A stretch of 64,000 nucleotides of DNA. Origin: Notospermus geniculatus. Lineage: Eukaryota > Nemertea > Pilidiophora > Heteronemertea > Lineidae. Positions 37,439 through 49,899 of this stretch are shown in pieces (position 1 is the first letter of the stretch; every line of letters begins with the position of its first letter). The notes beneath the pieces were generated by a model. It did no database searches and was not told the DNA's origin. It saw nothing but the letters and a program-made list of their open reading frames with translations. The DNA lies in assembly GCA_002633025.1 (NCBI GenBank), contig NMRB01000287.1, positions 344,997 to 408,996 on the forward strand, written 5' to 3'. A program made the translations under genes and the position numbers.

Positions 37439-40400
37439 ATGTCGTACACGAGGAAGCTCGAAATTTTGCGTCAAAATTACAATTTACGGGTACAGACTTT
37501 GCGAATGGGACAGGAACGGTGCCTGACGGCCATTTTAGATGCGCAACGTGATGTGATGGCGCTTTTGCCGACGGGCTACGGCAAGTCCATGATTTACAGT
37601 TTGGCACCTTTGCTAAAAGACCAGGTAAAAAGCTAACATTTATTCCCAAGCAATGGTAAAAAGGCCCAGGTGCGTCCTTTGATGACGTCCTCAAATGACG
37701 TCATCAATGGGTATGACGCCAGGTGTCGGATGGAAAATGGACGGAGCACGTGGTCTGATGCACGGCGTCATCCAACATGCAACGTTCCATCCAACATGGC
37801 GTCACCTCGCTGATGACGTCACGTGCATAGATGCCGCCATGCTGGACGTCACGTCCTCCAACGCATTCGTAGCTTCAGATGACGTCCAACATGGCTGACG
37901 TGCGACTTATGAGGTCAATGATGACGTCACGTGAAGTTCCTCTATTGCCACAATCTGGCTATAATAGAAACACCACTCGACGGACATCGAAATGTGGCAA
38001 TCAGACATTCTGGGCCGCTGTGCATTCTTTCGTTCGTACGTTCTTTACTTATGGGTCGAATCGGGAAATGATAAATTGTCCGCACCATTTTCAGACTGAT
38101 AATACAGAAGGACACATGGCACTTGTGATTTCTCCATTGAAGGCGCTGATGGAGAATCAAGTTGAAGAGTTGCGGTCGTGTGGCATTAGCGCGGGCATTA
38201 TGAGACCGAAAAAAGAGAGATCCAAGGAAGATAGCGAAGGTAACTATCAGATTATGTTTTCAAAAGCAACGGAGGACTGTTTAGGCGCTCTTTCGGTATT
38301 AAAATTCTCCCCTCCCCCGAAAAGACCATTTTTTAAACACGGGGTCCGATACATTTCACATATATCATTACACATCTATTGCAGATATTATCAGGGGCAA
38401 AGCACAAATCATTTTCTCCTCCCCAGAAACAATCACCAAAAGCCCGTGGCGAGAAGTTTGCAACAGTGAATTGTTTCAAAATAAGGTTGTCTTGGTCGCT
38501 TTCGATGAAGTCCACTGCGTCTCAACATGGTAAGTGATTTACTTCACAAATAAAAAAGGCTGTTGAACCGCCACTATAGATCGATCCCGTCAATTGGGAC
38601 CTTGTTTGCATAAATGAAACCTGCGTCGCATTTTCAACTACCGAGAATCAAATACTAACAAGTGATATACTATCAAAGTTGCACATCAGAAGAAAGAGGA
38701 TTGCTCCGAGATTCTCTTCGATCACATTTTGATACAAAACACATATCAGAACTTAGTGATATCGTGCGGAGAAAGTCCCGAACGGGTTTAAAAGTTTCGC
38801 ATTTTCAACTTTATAGCCGCACAAAACCTCGAAGTTTAAAACTTTCTTTTCAAAACGATATTCATATGAAAGCGCCTGGCAGTCCGAACTTATTTTGGTA
38901 CAGACATAGAAAATCAAAGAGGCGGTACTATAGAAATCAATGATTTTCATGTCAAATTTTCGTCGATTTCAAGCCCGCACATGGTCCTCCGGGCCGGTCA
39001 CGGGTAGCATGACGTGACGACGTTCCCACCACTACGCGCCATGTGACTTCCATTCTACGACGTCATTCATGCCGTTTTGTCAACTGCACACCCTGGGCCT
39101 CAAATAAACAAGAAGAAAACATTTTGTTTCACATAAATCGCGTAAAAGGCTGATATTTTTCCATTTGGCCCAATTGACGGGATCGATCTATAGCAGAGAC
39201 CTCCGCATCCTGTCAGGCGAGCTGTTCGCTATTGACATGATTGAGGACAGCAAGGTCCTGCTGTTCCTAGTTTTCCATCTCAACCTCTATACTCAGGCGA
39301 CCTCGCATTCATTGCACTCATCATTCTGAAATGTGCCCTTTTATATAGTATAGACGTCCCCCCGGCCCAGTTCTTGTGGGTTGGGGATGTTCATTTACTC
39401 CATCATCCGCCACGCAGCATTGCAATTTCAGTTTCAACGTCATTACAGGGGAAAAGAGTTCCGTCGGGACTACAAATCAGCCGCATTCCTCCGTGCGTGT
39501 TTCGGGTGCCCTTTTGTCCTGTTAACGGGAACGTGTACGGCTGCTGTACAGGAAGACGTCCTGAAAACGTTCGCAATTTCAATGGATGATATCGAAATGA
39601 TCAAGGAAAACCCAGATAGGTAATTTGTTGCCAATCGACGACAAAAAAATTACACCAGTACGGATTTGTCGGTGGCGTACGTACACCCATTTTAAAGACA
39701 TCAAGTGGCAACATGGATACTGCATACAGGAACGATTAAGAATTCTTTGTAATACACCTGCCGCTTTTCAGTAACATGTTCACCAATTTCGTCTTGCTTT
39801 TCTCGCCACAAACAGGGCCAACATCTTTCTTGATGTTATACATATCAAGCCAGGGATAACGATCGACCAGTGCCTAGGGGATTACATGACGGAGTTGCTA
39901 CGTGAAAAAGAAAAATCGTCCAAAGCAATTATCTACTGTCCGTAAGTAACACCATGCTTCCTTAGGCTAACACATAATGCCTCGTTAACACAAGGAGCCA
40001 CAAGAGTTTGCCCCCAACCAATTTATGATTGGCGACCTTAGGCATCCTGGAGAGAACGCATGAGTCGTCAGCGGGATTGAACTGTTCAGGACACTGCAGC
40101 ATTTGAACTAAATAAATAAATACGTAAATAAATAAATAAATAAATAAACAACTAAACCAATAAAGAAATAAATAATTTTTCGGGACAAGCACACAGGACA
40201 CATTGCGCCACGTTTAGGTTATATTGTTATTCATTTTCAGCACGATTAAAGACGCATCTGAAGTTTATATCTGCCTCATTAATATGCTCGCGATTGGTGG
40301 CCTAAGTAAGAGACCAGGGGAAAAGATAATTGACATGTTCCACAGCTCCATCGACGACATCACCGCATCACATATCGTCAGTTCTTTCAAAGAGGAAACA

Positions 40401-40787
40401 AGTGTTGTGAGATGTCTCGTTGCCACGGTGGCATTCGGGATGGGAATGGAGGTTAAGGACATCGAACATGTATTCCATTGGGGCCCATCAAGAAATGCGA
40501 TGGAATACTGGCAAGAGATTGGACGCGCTGGAAGAGACGGCAGACAAGCAGAAGCAGTCTTGTTCTTGAGAGAGAATTTCAAACCAACAGTAGAGGCCGG
40601 AAAGAAAACGGCATGGAGAAACTACGAAGCTGACATTGTTGAATTCTGTCAAGTTGCCAAAGATGGAAAGGCATGTTTAAGGTCGGCAATTTTGTCCAAC
40701 TTTGTCGGCTATGAAAAAGAGGACTCCCAACAATGCTCCAAGCTGTGCTGCTGTAATTGCAGGTTGCAGTCGGAATCGCAACAGTGA
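37439..40787 (+). CDS. RecQ-like DNA helicase, complete six-exon gene
   Basis: A predicted 3'-5' superfamily 2 DNA helicase. Exons 37439-37624, 38095-38239, 38385-38529, 39449-39619, 39816-39941 and 40241-40787 all have AG/GT borders and consistent phases, totalling 439 codons. Motifs: LRMGQERCLTAILD then ALLPTGYGKSMIY (motif I), VISPLKALMENQVEEL (Ia), VLVAFDEVHCVSTW (DEVH, motif II), FVLLTGTCTAA (III), SVVRCLVATVAFGMGMEVKD (V) and YWQEIGRAGRDGR (VI). A short Cys-rich tail (CSKLCCCNCRL) follows the zinc-region position. The length equals a bare helicase core, much shorter than BLM or WRN, so it belongs with the expanded short RecQ-like genes of invertebrates. An in-frame upstream Met at 37388 is an alternative start. 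A TIR element sits in intron 3. Confidence 0.85.
37680..37935 (+). repeat. TGACGTC-rich degenerate repeat in helicase intron 1
   Basis: GACGTC occurs six times in about 245 bp, four of them within GATGACGTC and three followed by ACGTG, among repeated ATGGCGTC and CCAACATGG words. The motif equals a CREB/ATF site, but the surrounding words repeat as well, so it may only be a degenerate tandem array. Confidence 0.5.
38574..39193. mobile_element. TIR element in helicase intron 3
   Basis: Ends CTATAGATCGATCCCGTCAA and TTGACGGGATCGATCTATAG are exact inverses, extending to ...TTGGGACC / GGCCCAATTG. The interior of about 560 bp has no transposase. A non-autonomous DNA transposon. Confidence 0.75.
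40110..40149. repeat. AAAT microsatellite
   Basis: AATAAATAAATACGTAAATAAATAAATAAATAAAC, in helicase intron 5. Confidence 0.85.
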
Positions 40788-41147
40788 CAGGTTTGGAGGG
40801 GTTAGAACGTGGAAATGACCGTGGTACGCTATATGAATATTATGTCCAGTACATTTTTCGGCACTTGTAAATATTGGCAAATGTATGTATAATACACCTC
40901 TTTTCTTGGTTACATTTTTTTGCACTTGTACATTTGTATATTTGGACATTGTATTATCTGCAGTCGTAATACACGTTTCGCATTGTTTACATTTGCTTCT
41001 AATATTGTAAAGTGGTATAAATATCTGGTTTATATTTGTTGAACAAGTAAATTGGCACCTTTGTACATATATGTGCATTACGTGCATTTTCTTGTTTCAT
41101 ACAGTAATTCTCACTACAAGACGCGTTGTATTTGCTGGAACAACAAT
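40788..41147. other. 3' flank of helicase gene
   Basis: No gene recognised. Several CACTTGTA/TTTGTA words are present and no clear polyadenylation signal. Confidence 0.35.
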
Positions 41148-41522
41148 GACGGCGTCTATGGCAAGCCGTTTGTCCAATAATTATAAAAACCTAGTTTTCA
41201 GCCCAGAAACTTAGTTTTTATCGTAGAAACTTATTTTCTGTGGCTGAAAATACAGTTTCTAGGAGTTAAAAACTTAGTTTCTACGTAATAACTTAGTCTT
41301 TGCTGTCACAAACTTGGTTTCTATTATAAAAACATAGTTTTTATCATAGAAACCAAGTTTTCATCATAGAAACTTAGTTTCTATGAGGAGAACTAGTTTT
41401 TATAGATAAAGGTNACTTAGTTTTTGGGACAAAAACTTAGTTTTTAGCTCAAAAACTAAGTTTTTAGAAGCAGAAACTTAGTTTCTGGACTTATTGGACA
41501 ATCGGCTTGCCATAGGCGTCGA
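41148..41522. mobile_element. TIR element filled with AAACTTAGTTTCT tandem repeats
   Basis: Ends GACGGCGTCTATGGCAAGCC and GGCTTGCCATAGGCGTCG are inverse, followed inward by GTTTGTCCAATAA / TTATTGGACAATC. The entire interior is about 14 copies of a degenerate, self-complementary unit (AGAAACTTAGTTTCT, AAAAACTTAGTTTTT) spaced about 20-27 bp apart. A single N lies at 41414. It has no coding capacity. Confidence 0.7.
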
Positions 41523-41929
41523 ACATCCGAACCAAGTTAACGGAAATGCTGACAGATTGGACATGATGCTTGTGAGATGTTCATATGCCAAATGCTTCGT
41601 CAGTTCAGGTCTCATGATTCGCCATTTGGTTCAGTGAAGTGGTTGTGCGTGACGAAATGTCGGCTCATACCAAGTCAGTGCGTCGCCGGTGTGACAGCAA
41701 TCAACGTGCCAGGGATACACGTCCGCCAAACAATATCCTTAACAACACCACCAAACTTTGTTTCCAGGGACCTTCGATCGCTGTCAAACTGGCTGGGAGA
41801 ACATGGAACTCAAGCCCATGACCTCATGTCACGATGAGAAGTCGTCACCAAGGAGGAGTACACAACAAAAGCTTGAAGTTATGATACAGACATCCTTATA
41901 TATTACATATGACTATATTACAGAGGCAA

Positions 41930-42125
41930 TTTTACTATTTACATATCATTACTATTTACATATCATTACTATATTACAGAGGTCAATTGTACTATTTACA
42001 CATCATTACGATATTACACATCATTACTATATTACAGATCATTATCATATTACAGAGGTCAATTTTGCTATTTACATATCATTACTGTTTTACAAATCCT
42101 TACAATATTACATATCATTACTGAC
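41930..42125. repeat. AT-rich tandem repeat (TTACATATCATTACTA)
   Basis: About ten imperfect copies of a unit of roughly 16 bp, such as TTACATATCATTACTAT and TTACACATCATTACGAT. AGAGGTCAATT occurs at longer intervals. It lies 3' of the DUF6589 gene. Confidence 0.75.
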
Positions 42126-42486
42126 TATATTACATAGTCAATATATACATGTAAACACTTTACAGAAACAATGTCACAAATTTGCAATTGTCGAAATCGA
42201 CAAAATTACAAAATAACAAACACACTTACCATAAACAGCACATTCGCAGTAAGACAAGACATTATCGACACAAATGTCAACGGAAAACAACATCTGCAAG
42301 CCCATATATTTACAATGATGAAGTGATCACATACAACTGTTTCAAATCAACTTCACTTACACGGGAGTACATGTAGTACATCTTGCGATGATTTCAGACA
42401 GACTTACAGACTGCAAATGCACTGTCAACACGGCATGTCCCTCAAATACAAGAATACGTCATATTTGCGTACGAACACCAGTAAAG

Positions 42487-45400
42487 TCACGGCAGAGCTG
42501 CCTTTTCAGCGTCAATTTTCTTCGAAAGTGCTTTCAACTTGGATACATATTTAGCGGGCGACTTCACCTCCAACGGTTGATGTACAAATGTCTCGAAGCC
42601 GCGGTGGCATCGCCCAGGAACGGTGTCGAACAAATGCAACCTCTTGTAACCACGTACAATGTCCATAACTAATTTCGAGACGTCTGCTCGTTCCCGTGCT
42701 CCCTCGGCAATGTAGGTCTCGCAGTAGCTGCTTTGAAATATCTTCAGTACATCCTTCTTGGTTGTGCCACACATTCTGCTGATGCGGGTGGCGTTCTTTT
42801 GGCTTGCTACCCCCCTTACAGCAAGGCCATCTGAAATTACATCAGTATACGATTTTGGTGACCGGAAACACGAGCTGAAAGGTGCTTATGCACCAAAAAC
42901 GCGTTTCGGCCCACATACAGGGGTCGCACCCCCGCGTGAAACGCTGCAAAAGGCGCGCATTCCTCGGGCCAAGCACACTGGGTAAATACAAAAAATTCGG
43001 CCGGCGACGCGGCGGCGAGCGCGCGGCAAAAATGACGCGCGTATTTGGTGTGACCGTTGTATTAATAATCCATTGAACTTATTTTCCCGGCGGTGAACGC
43101 GCGTCGGTTTCGCCGTCGCGCCGGCCCGCGGCACGGTTTTGGTGGGCCTTAAGTTCCCCCGCATTATTTCAGAACTTCAAACTTTGGCCGGTCCCATCGT
43201 TTCACATAATCCAGCATAACCACAAAACATAGGCCTACTGTGCGACAAATTGTGATGAATCCATACTCCAATTCACGATGCAACTTTAACTGACGATACT
43301 TCAGGTTCGACCGCTATCTCCTCCGTGGGAGAATGACATGGGGTGGTACATCAGTGGGTGTCACATGCATTATGTTAATATGTGATCGCCAGGGGTCTCA
43401 AACTAGTATATACATGTATTTATAATTGACAACCTGCAATGCCCCCCAACCTCCCGTAGTGATTGAGGGGTAAAAATGAAGTGAATGGCATTGTACCAAC
43501 CAACCTGCTAATTCCCGATTTAGGAATTCGTTGACGAGGTCTATCTCGTAATTTCCCTCGAGCTTTCCTCCTAGGTTAGCTGTTCGGTTGTGGATGGCGT
43601 CGAAGGCGGTTCTGCCATCATAGAACCCATTCACTCCTGAGGAAAACGAAATTGTTAACAAATACATGTTGGACTTTCCAGTCATCCAGCTATGATGAAC
43701 TGACATCATTGACGATATTGTATGTTATCGTGCGGTCGTAAAACCGATGTCTTCGTCACCGCCATTTGCAGCGTCAATGAAATAAAGTCACCCGTCTGCA
43801 AGGGGAACTGAAATATTCGGGGTGCAATGCTTACCTGCAAGCAACCGATGGCCGAGGATGAAGTACTTGTAGTGGTTTCGGGCTGAAAATTTGGCCATAT
43901 CCAGCCGCCACAGCTTGATGATGCCAGGCCCATCGTTATGGCGAACGACGAATCTCCGTGCCTCGTCACAGAGGCCGTGGAAAACTACGGATAAGGAATA
44001 CTCCCGGACGTGGTCAATGTTGTCTTCATTAGCGATACCTCCTTTCTTGCAGAGCTGGCTGCAAAACCATTTGCCTTCTAAAAAGGAATAAGAGATTTGA
44101 GTTCCACGATGACTGGACCGACTGATGTATCTTCGGCTATAATGTTAAAATAATAAACCCAAATGAAGGATACTGATTCGTCAAACAAGACGATAAATTT
44201 TGGTAATTAACGCCGTGGTGTAATTTTCCTACAGTTACAACTTACTAGGTGCTCTCGAAATTTTCTTGCATTTCATGTGAAACCATTTCTTGGCGCAGGT
44301 AGCGTTGTCGCACGCTATCATCGGTGCATTTTCTTTAAACACACCACAGCAGAATATCGTCTTCTTACGACACTTGGTACTACTGCACCACCAGTCGTCG
44401 TCGTCGACATCTGTGGGGTTTTCGACCTCTGCGCATGTCAGGTGGAACCATCTGCCGTTTTCGCAGTCGGCACCACCTGAACATTCCACCATGGCATCAT
44501 CCTTGTCTGAAACAAAATGACTTATCAGATGTATTCGTATGGAGTGGAAGACCGAAATACGTACGTGGACCATTTCACCACTTGCCGCTGCGTCTGATGT
44601 TATTCGCCGGAAATTATACCGATGCCAGGAGCGGCTTACCAAATGCTCTCCCAGCCACGCTTACGTAGGCAACTCACGAACGCGCTAGTATCACTGTTTC
44701 CCCATCCTGACAGGCTGAATATTAAGTGTCATACCTTCTTTGCAATAACAGTACGCGTAATCCTGATCACCATTTTCCCATAGACTTTCCAATGCTGTCA
44801 CAGTTTCACTCCCGATACCTCTGTACACACTGTCCACAATGTCGTGGGAAAGTGACTCCAACATATCATCCTTGTACGTTTTAGTTGCCATGAGTTGATC
44901 CGCCTGCATATAAAAGTAAAGTTGAAGCCATTCCCTTCTGCTGGCTGTGTGTTACAAAAGTGAATACAAGTTACGCGTACATACTTTCCCACACACTTTG
45001 TCTTTGTTGTTCCAACGAAATCCCGCACACCTAGTCCCAGTTCCACGAAGAAACTTAGGTCTGAAGTTTGACGTAAGTCATCATGTGACCAGGGTTTCAG
45101 CAAATCAGATGACTTCATTTCAGACCTAAGTTTCTTCTTAGACTGAAGATTCTTTATGAAACTGGGCCCCGACCTTTAAAAACCACGTCGTGTACACGTC
45201 ACCCGTTATCCGGGTGGATGCGCCGACTTTACGATCAGTTTGCGATTAGTTCCCGACGGCAGTCGTCGACGAATCGCAAACACGTCGCAAACGAGTCCCA
45301 AACTTATAGTGAACTCGTAGTAGAGTCAATGGATCACCCGCATGGGGTGGTATTCCAAAGCACACTTAGACAAAGTGTGGTCTTAGTGTACTCTTAACTA

Positions 45401-48400
45401 TTGTTCATAAATCCCCACCCAATAGTTAAGAGTACACCAAGACCACACTTAGGCGTAAGTGTGCTTTGTGAATCATGCCCCAGGAGCTGAAAATCACACC
45501 CGATGTAAATCCCGCCAATTCTCTCATTGGCCACGCCCAGGCAGAAAACGGAATAACGTTACTTACTAACAAACATACAAACGTAGCTGTCACGACCCTC
45601 ATAAAGTGACTTGATGCATTGAATGATGTCATCATGTTGGTGCTTACTGCTCGGAATCCATAACGATCCTTCACGTGATAAAGTGATCCGGGGGCGGCCC
45701 GTGAGCACTCCTTCAAATGAATCTTCATCGAGTCCTGTTTGTGAAAGAAATGTGTTGAGACTGCTGAAACGCACTGGACATTTAAAGCTGCATGTACTTT
45801 TTTCCTCGCCTCGGATGACAATTTGAACTTGCCCTTGCGCGTCTTGGCTGTTTCAGTTTTATTGACAATCCATTGAACTGATTTTCCCGGTGGTGAAAGC
45901 GCCTACGTGTGGCGAATGTCGACAGAAGAAGTATATCAGGACTTCTCATTGAACGCATTTTAATAGATATTGCTAATCATGTCAACAAGTCAGTCCCAAG
46001 ACGTACGCAGAAGAGTAATCACGGTTGCCTTCATCCTGAGAAATCAGGCGTTCTTAGTGCTCGCTCCCTTCGTCACCGCGGTGACGAAGGGAGCGAGCAC
46101 TAAGAACGCCTGATGTTCTCACGATGGTTGTCTCGCATGCTCAAAAATCTTACCTCCAACAACAATAGTCTCTTGTGGAAATCTTGTGGTACTGGCTCGA
46201 ACGACTCCAGTCGTTTGCGTTCATCTACACATCCTGATAGAAACCAAAGTCTCATTGGTAAATATTTATGGGAATTTATAATCGAGGCACGATTTCGCGG
46301 TGACGTCTTGTTTTGCCGACGTCGTAACCACTGCGTCATGACGGCAACTTTTACGCCTACTGGAATAATCCGTGCGCAATGCGGATCTTCCTACTTCATG
46401 ATTTGCAATATGGCATTGAGGGATTACAATGCCCGTTTCTACTTACCAATCCTGCTTTTCTTAGCATCTATCATCCGTTCTACTGAGAGCCCATCTCCGA
46501 AAGTGGCCACTTTGAAGACATTGTCAGATTGCGGCACGTACTGTTGGAGATGTTCCAGGATGCTCACGACCCCTGAGATCGAGGAGGGCTGTGCGTCGAT
46601 TACGCCGATTGGAATCTGCAATCCGTAAAATCGTGTGTATGTCACTCTGTCCGGTCGCGCTCGTCCAAGATCACTATGACAACTGAGATGGGGCCAAATG
46701 CGAAATGATTGCTTACCACTTTGGACTTTATTTTTGACTGCTCCGAGTACATGTGTTGGAAAGGGACTGTTTCGACTTTTTCAAAAACCTCGGCTCGGTA
46801 AGTCTTCAACAGATTGCTCACTATCATCCTCATGACGTACTTTTCATAATTGATGTCATCATCCGTCGGTACAAAGACCTGTAGCAAATTATGTTGTTCG
46901 CATTAATTATGGATGGCATAATTTCATATGTTAACTCATTTGTGACCTTAGTTATTTCGTGACAGGGGTTGTGATGGGGAAGTATGGCAAAATCGGAACT
47001 TCCACATGTCTTATGGTCATTTACAGAGCGGATGTTTATGTGATGTGCAGTGTGCTTCTTACCGTCCATGGCATCTCTGAAGACTTCACCTCGTCATTGT
47101 ACATGTACCCCAGGATCCGGTTTTCGACGCAAAAGGCATTTGCCCACATGTGATATTTATTTTCATGGTACATGTCGTTGTGCCTGGCTTTGGTCTGCTT
47201 TTGGGCGTTATCCCAGGCCAAGGAATATGTCCGTACCCCATCTGAAAGTACAAATTGTCCGAGCTGACAGTTCGTAAATGATTAATTTTGCCACCAATGG
47301 GACCTTCATTTTCCATGAGGGTTATTGACATGTTCCCGCTTTGGCTGTAATTCGGATGTGAACCAGATTCCTGTGAATCCGCTGCAACTGCCGAAATTTG
47401 AAGGACATAAGCCGTGGCGTGATCGTCACGAATATTCCTGAAATGCACTTACCGCCTTTAAGGTTCTTTACAACGTGTTCTGGAGTGCCAATTTCTCCGC
47501 TGTCCTCCATTCGTTTTGATACGACCTAGAAATATTTGCCGTCATTTATATTATCCGTGGCAAATATAACTGTGTAATGCTGTGAAGGGATGTTGGTGAG
47601 TTTTGTTGTAGCTAGGTTGTTTTGTATTATCAAGTTCTATTTTTATATACCAGGTTGGCCTCGTGGGTTACCTTGCAGAACAAGTTTACAAACCTCGATC
47701 GCCTGTTTCATTTCTTTGATGTGTGCCACAGAATCTTCGGCTAATCTGCCAACCGCCGCGCCTATTGCGGTCTTTCCTGAGGAGATCCCGATATTTTGGA
47801 GGCAAGTTATTATCTGTAAATAGGAAGATGTGTGGTGATATTGAAATGAAAAGTGTGGCGATTTTGGTTAGCCGTACGTCATCCAACGGGTTGATTCCTG
47901 TTGATCTGTTATAATACTGGACTTCTGTAATAATGGTTACATGATCAGTAGGGAATTTCGGTATGCCTCCCTGTACCGCCACGTCGAAGGTGGTGCATTT
48001 CGGAGTATCTCTCCCCGCGCTTAAAGCACTGGCTGAGTTTGTGTCACATCAGCGAATTTCACGTTGGTCACCTTTTTTCATGTGATTTAGGCGGTACTAT
48101 TCTCACTCCTTACCCTCTGGCTAGCACCTCCCAACCACAGCATCACACCATTCACCGTGCTCCATAAACGGAACTTCCGCGGATTTCGTTGATGTAGAAT
48201 CTGCTGCATTATAACACCAATACTGAGGTAATCACTGTAATAAAGATTGCACAGATGTGATTATACTTCATGAAATATGCTTGTATGCTAGTTTTATACG
48301 AAATGCAGCGGCAGATGTTGCGCTTGTAACAAAATATGTGTCTTATAATTACTTACTCATCGTCAGCTCCCGTCAGGGAAGTGATTAACCTGGTGGTGAC

Positions 48401-49899
48401 AGGCATACTTTCTTTGGCGGAAGTCACGGTTTCCTTCCAATCAAAATTTTGCAGAGTATTCAAGTCCAAAACTTGTTGGGATGTTTTCCTCTGTAGTTCG
48501 GTTATTTCTCCATTGATGTTAGAGGCCAATTGCTTCAGGAGGTGTTCTTTGGGTCTGTCTCTTTTCATGAGCGCTTTTATAGCAATTCCATACCTGTAAG
48601 AGTGACAAATGGATTAAATAATTGTTTTATTCTGAAGGGGAAATGTCTTTGCACGTCCTTTGCCGAACGTCGAACGGGAAGCGTGGCTAGCAGATATGTT
48701 CCGAACAATTTCGAGCCGCCATGCGGAATCCAGCTGAATGCGAATGAATCGTTTAACCAACGGTAATACGGTACGATAACCCCAGCTTTTATGCAATCGA
48801 AGTGGGCACAGGAACTACTTTATCATGCAGAGGACAACGAGATACCAAACGGACGGTACGAAACTAGTTTCTGAAATACCGTACTATGACAAGACTACTT
48901 TCAAACTGGCGCGCAACGAACGTCGGGCCGTCCCTAAGTTACCGCGCCGAAGGGCGTTGCTGCCACTGCTCCCAGTGTTAACGATTGCTGGAAACCTCAC
49001 ATCACGAGATTGCATCACAGTACTTCATGATGTTGGACTAGGGCGGTTTACAATTCTGAACACAAATTTCATTTGTTGATGAAGTTCAAAGCAGTACTTA
49101 CTTTCTATATCTTAAATTCTCACAGATTCGTTGTATGGACTTGGCCGATTTGCCGGCAGGGGACGTTTCAGGTTCCTGTTGCGAACTCACGGGAGTATCC
49201 GCGTCGGGTATCTGTTCCTCATTTCCTTCAGCGTCCGCCTCATGCGCAATTGCTTGTGCTTGTGATTCTGAGTTCTGTAAACATGGTAAACGAAATTGAA
49301 GTCATATTGCCGTGATAGATCCAATGATTGTGGTCATCATCAATCCACCGTTAAGAGGCGTACCCGTGTGTGGCAGCAGTCAGCCACGCGCCTGTGTGTT
49401 AGGAAGATGGCACCAACGTTACAGCGGACCGATGCTGAGTTGATGCCGACTTTTGTGGTGTTTTGACAGTTTATTACCTTTTTGGGCATAAATGGCCAAT
49501 GACTATGTGGAGCTGATCATAACTTTTAGGCTGAATGCTTTCTGTATTCAATATACTAATAAAGGTGTTTGGCCGCCCACTTACCTTCTTTCCTCTTATC
49601 TTGAACTTCGCTTCGTAAGATGCCCAATGAATTAATATCCGTTTGCAGCAGCGGCAAAGAAAACCCACATTACTTGCATCTTGACGGCCGAGACATTTCT
49701 CCATAATGTACCTGAGTGTAAGCTGTTCTGTGGCAACCTTTACTCGATTTGACAAAGATGATCTTCTGAAAGATCGTCCTTCAGGAAAAGGTGTGGCGCA
49801 ATGTACGCACTCCATGCCCTCGTCCTGATGTCTGCAGTTATCATCCCCAAACCCCGCCGCTTTTATATCGTCATGAAAAAATGTTTGTTTGTTCGGCAT
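42487..49899 (-). CDS. DUF6589 protein with two PHD fingers, multi-exon
   Basis: A protein of unknown function related to DUF6589 proteins, which occur in many copies in invertebrates and may come from a transposon. Exons (minus, 5' to 3'): 49899-49585 (start; paired Cys, ECVHC and CRCCK, zinc-finger-like), 49274-49101, 48593-48357, 48222-48114, 47813-47694, 47525-47453, 47242-47063, 46878-46717, 46615-46447 (KVATFGDGLSVERM), 46233-46154 (FEPVPQDFHKRLLLLE), 45763-45567, 44903-44735, 44506-44246, 44077-43835, 43636-43505, 42830-42487 (stop). Two PHD fingers are split across introns: CYCKEG...CSSTKC at exons 12/13 and FCCGVF...CSQLC at exons 13/14. The last three exons (RHNDGPGIIKLWRLD, LGHRLLAG, FHGLCDEARRF) hold the C-terminal part. 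Phases agree except on both sides of exon 11, where an exon may be missing. Confidence 0.75.
45033..45170. mobile_element. GGGCC-ended hairpin MITE, copy 4
   Basis: The left end CCCAGTTCCACGAAGAAACT pairs with the right end AAGATTCTTTATGAAACTGGG, followed by CCCC. The inner arms AAACTTAGGTCTGAAG and TTCAGACCTAAGTTT are inverse. In an intron of the DUF6589 gene. Confidence 0.55.
45344..45481. mobile_element. GGGCC-ended hairpin MITE, copy 5
   Basis: Ends GGGGTGGTATTCCAAAGCAC and GTGCTTTGTGAATCATGCCCC are imperfect inverses. The inner arms GTGTGGTCTTAGTGTACTCT and AGAGTACACCAAGACCACAC pair. Loop ATTGTTCATAAATCCCCACCC. In a DUF6589-gene intron. Confidence 0.65.
46032..46126. repeat. CATCCTGAGAAC palindromic element, copy 2
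   Basis: A nearly perfect palindrome centred on GTCACCGCGGTGAC with arms GTTCTTAGTGCTCGCTCCCT and its inverse. Same family as 14615-14715. It ends 28 bp 3' of the DUF6589 exon at 46154-46233. Confidence 0.7.
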
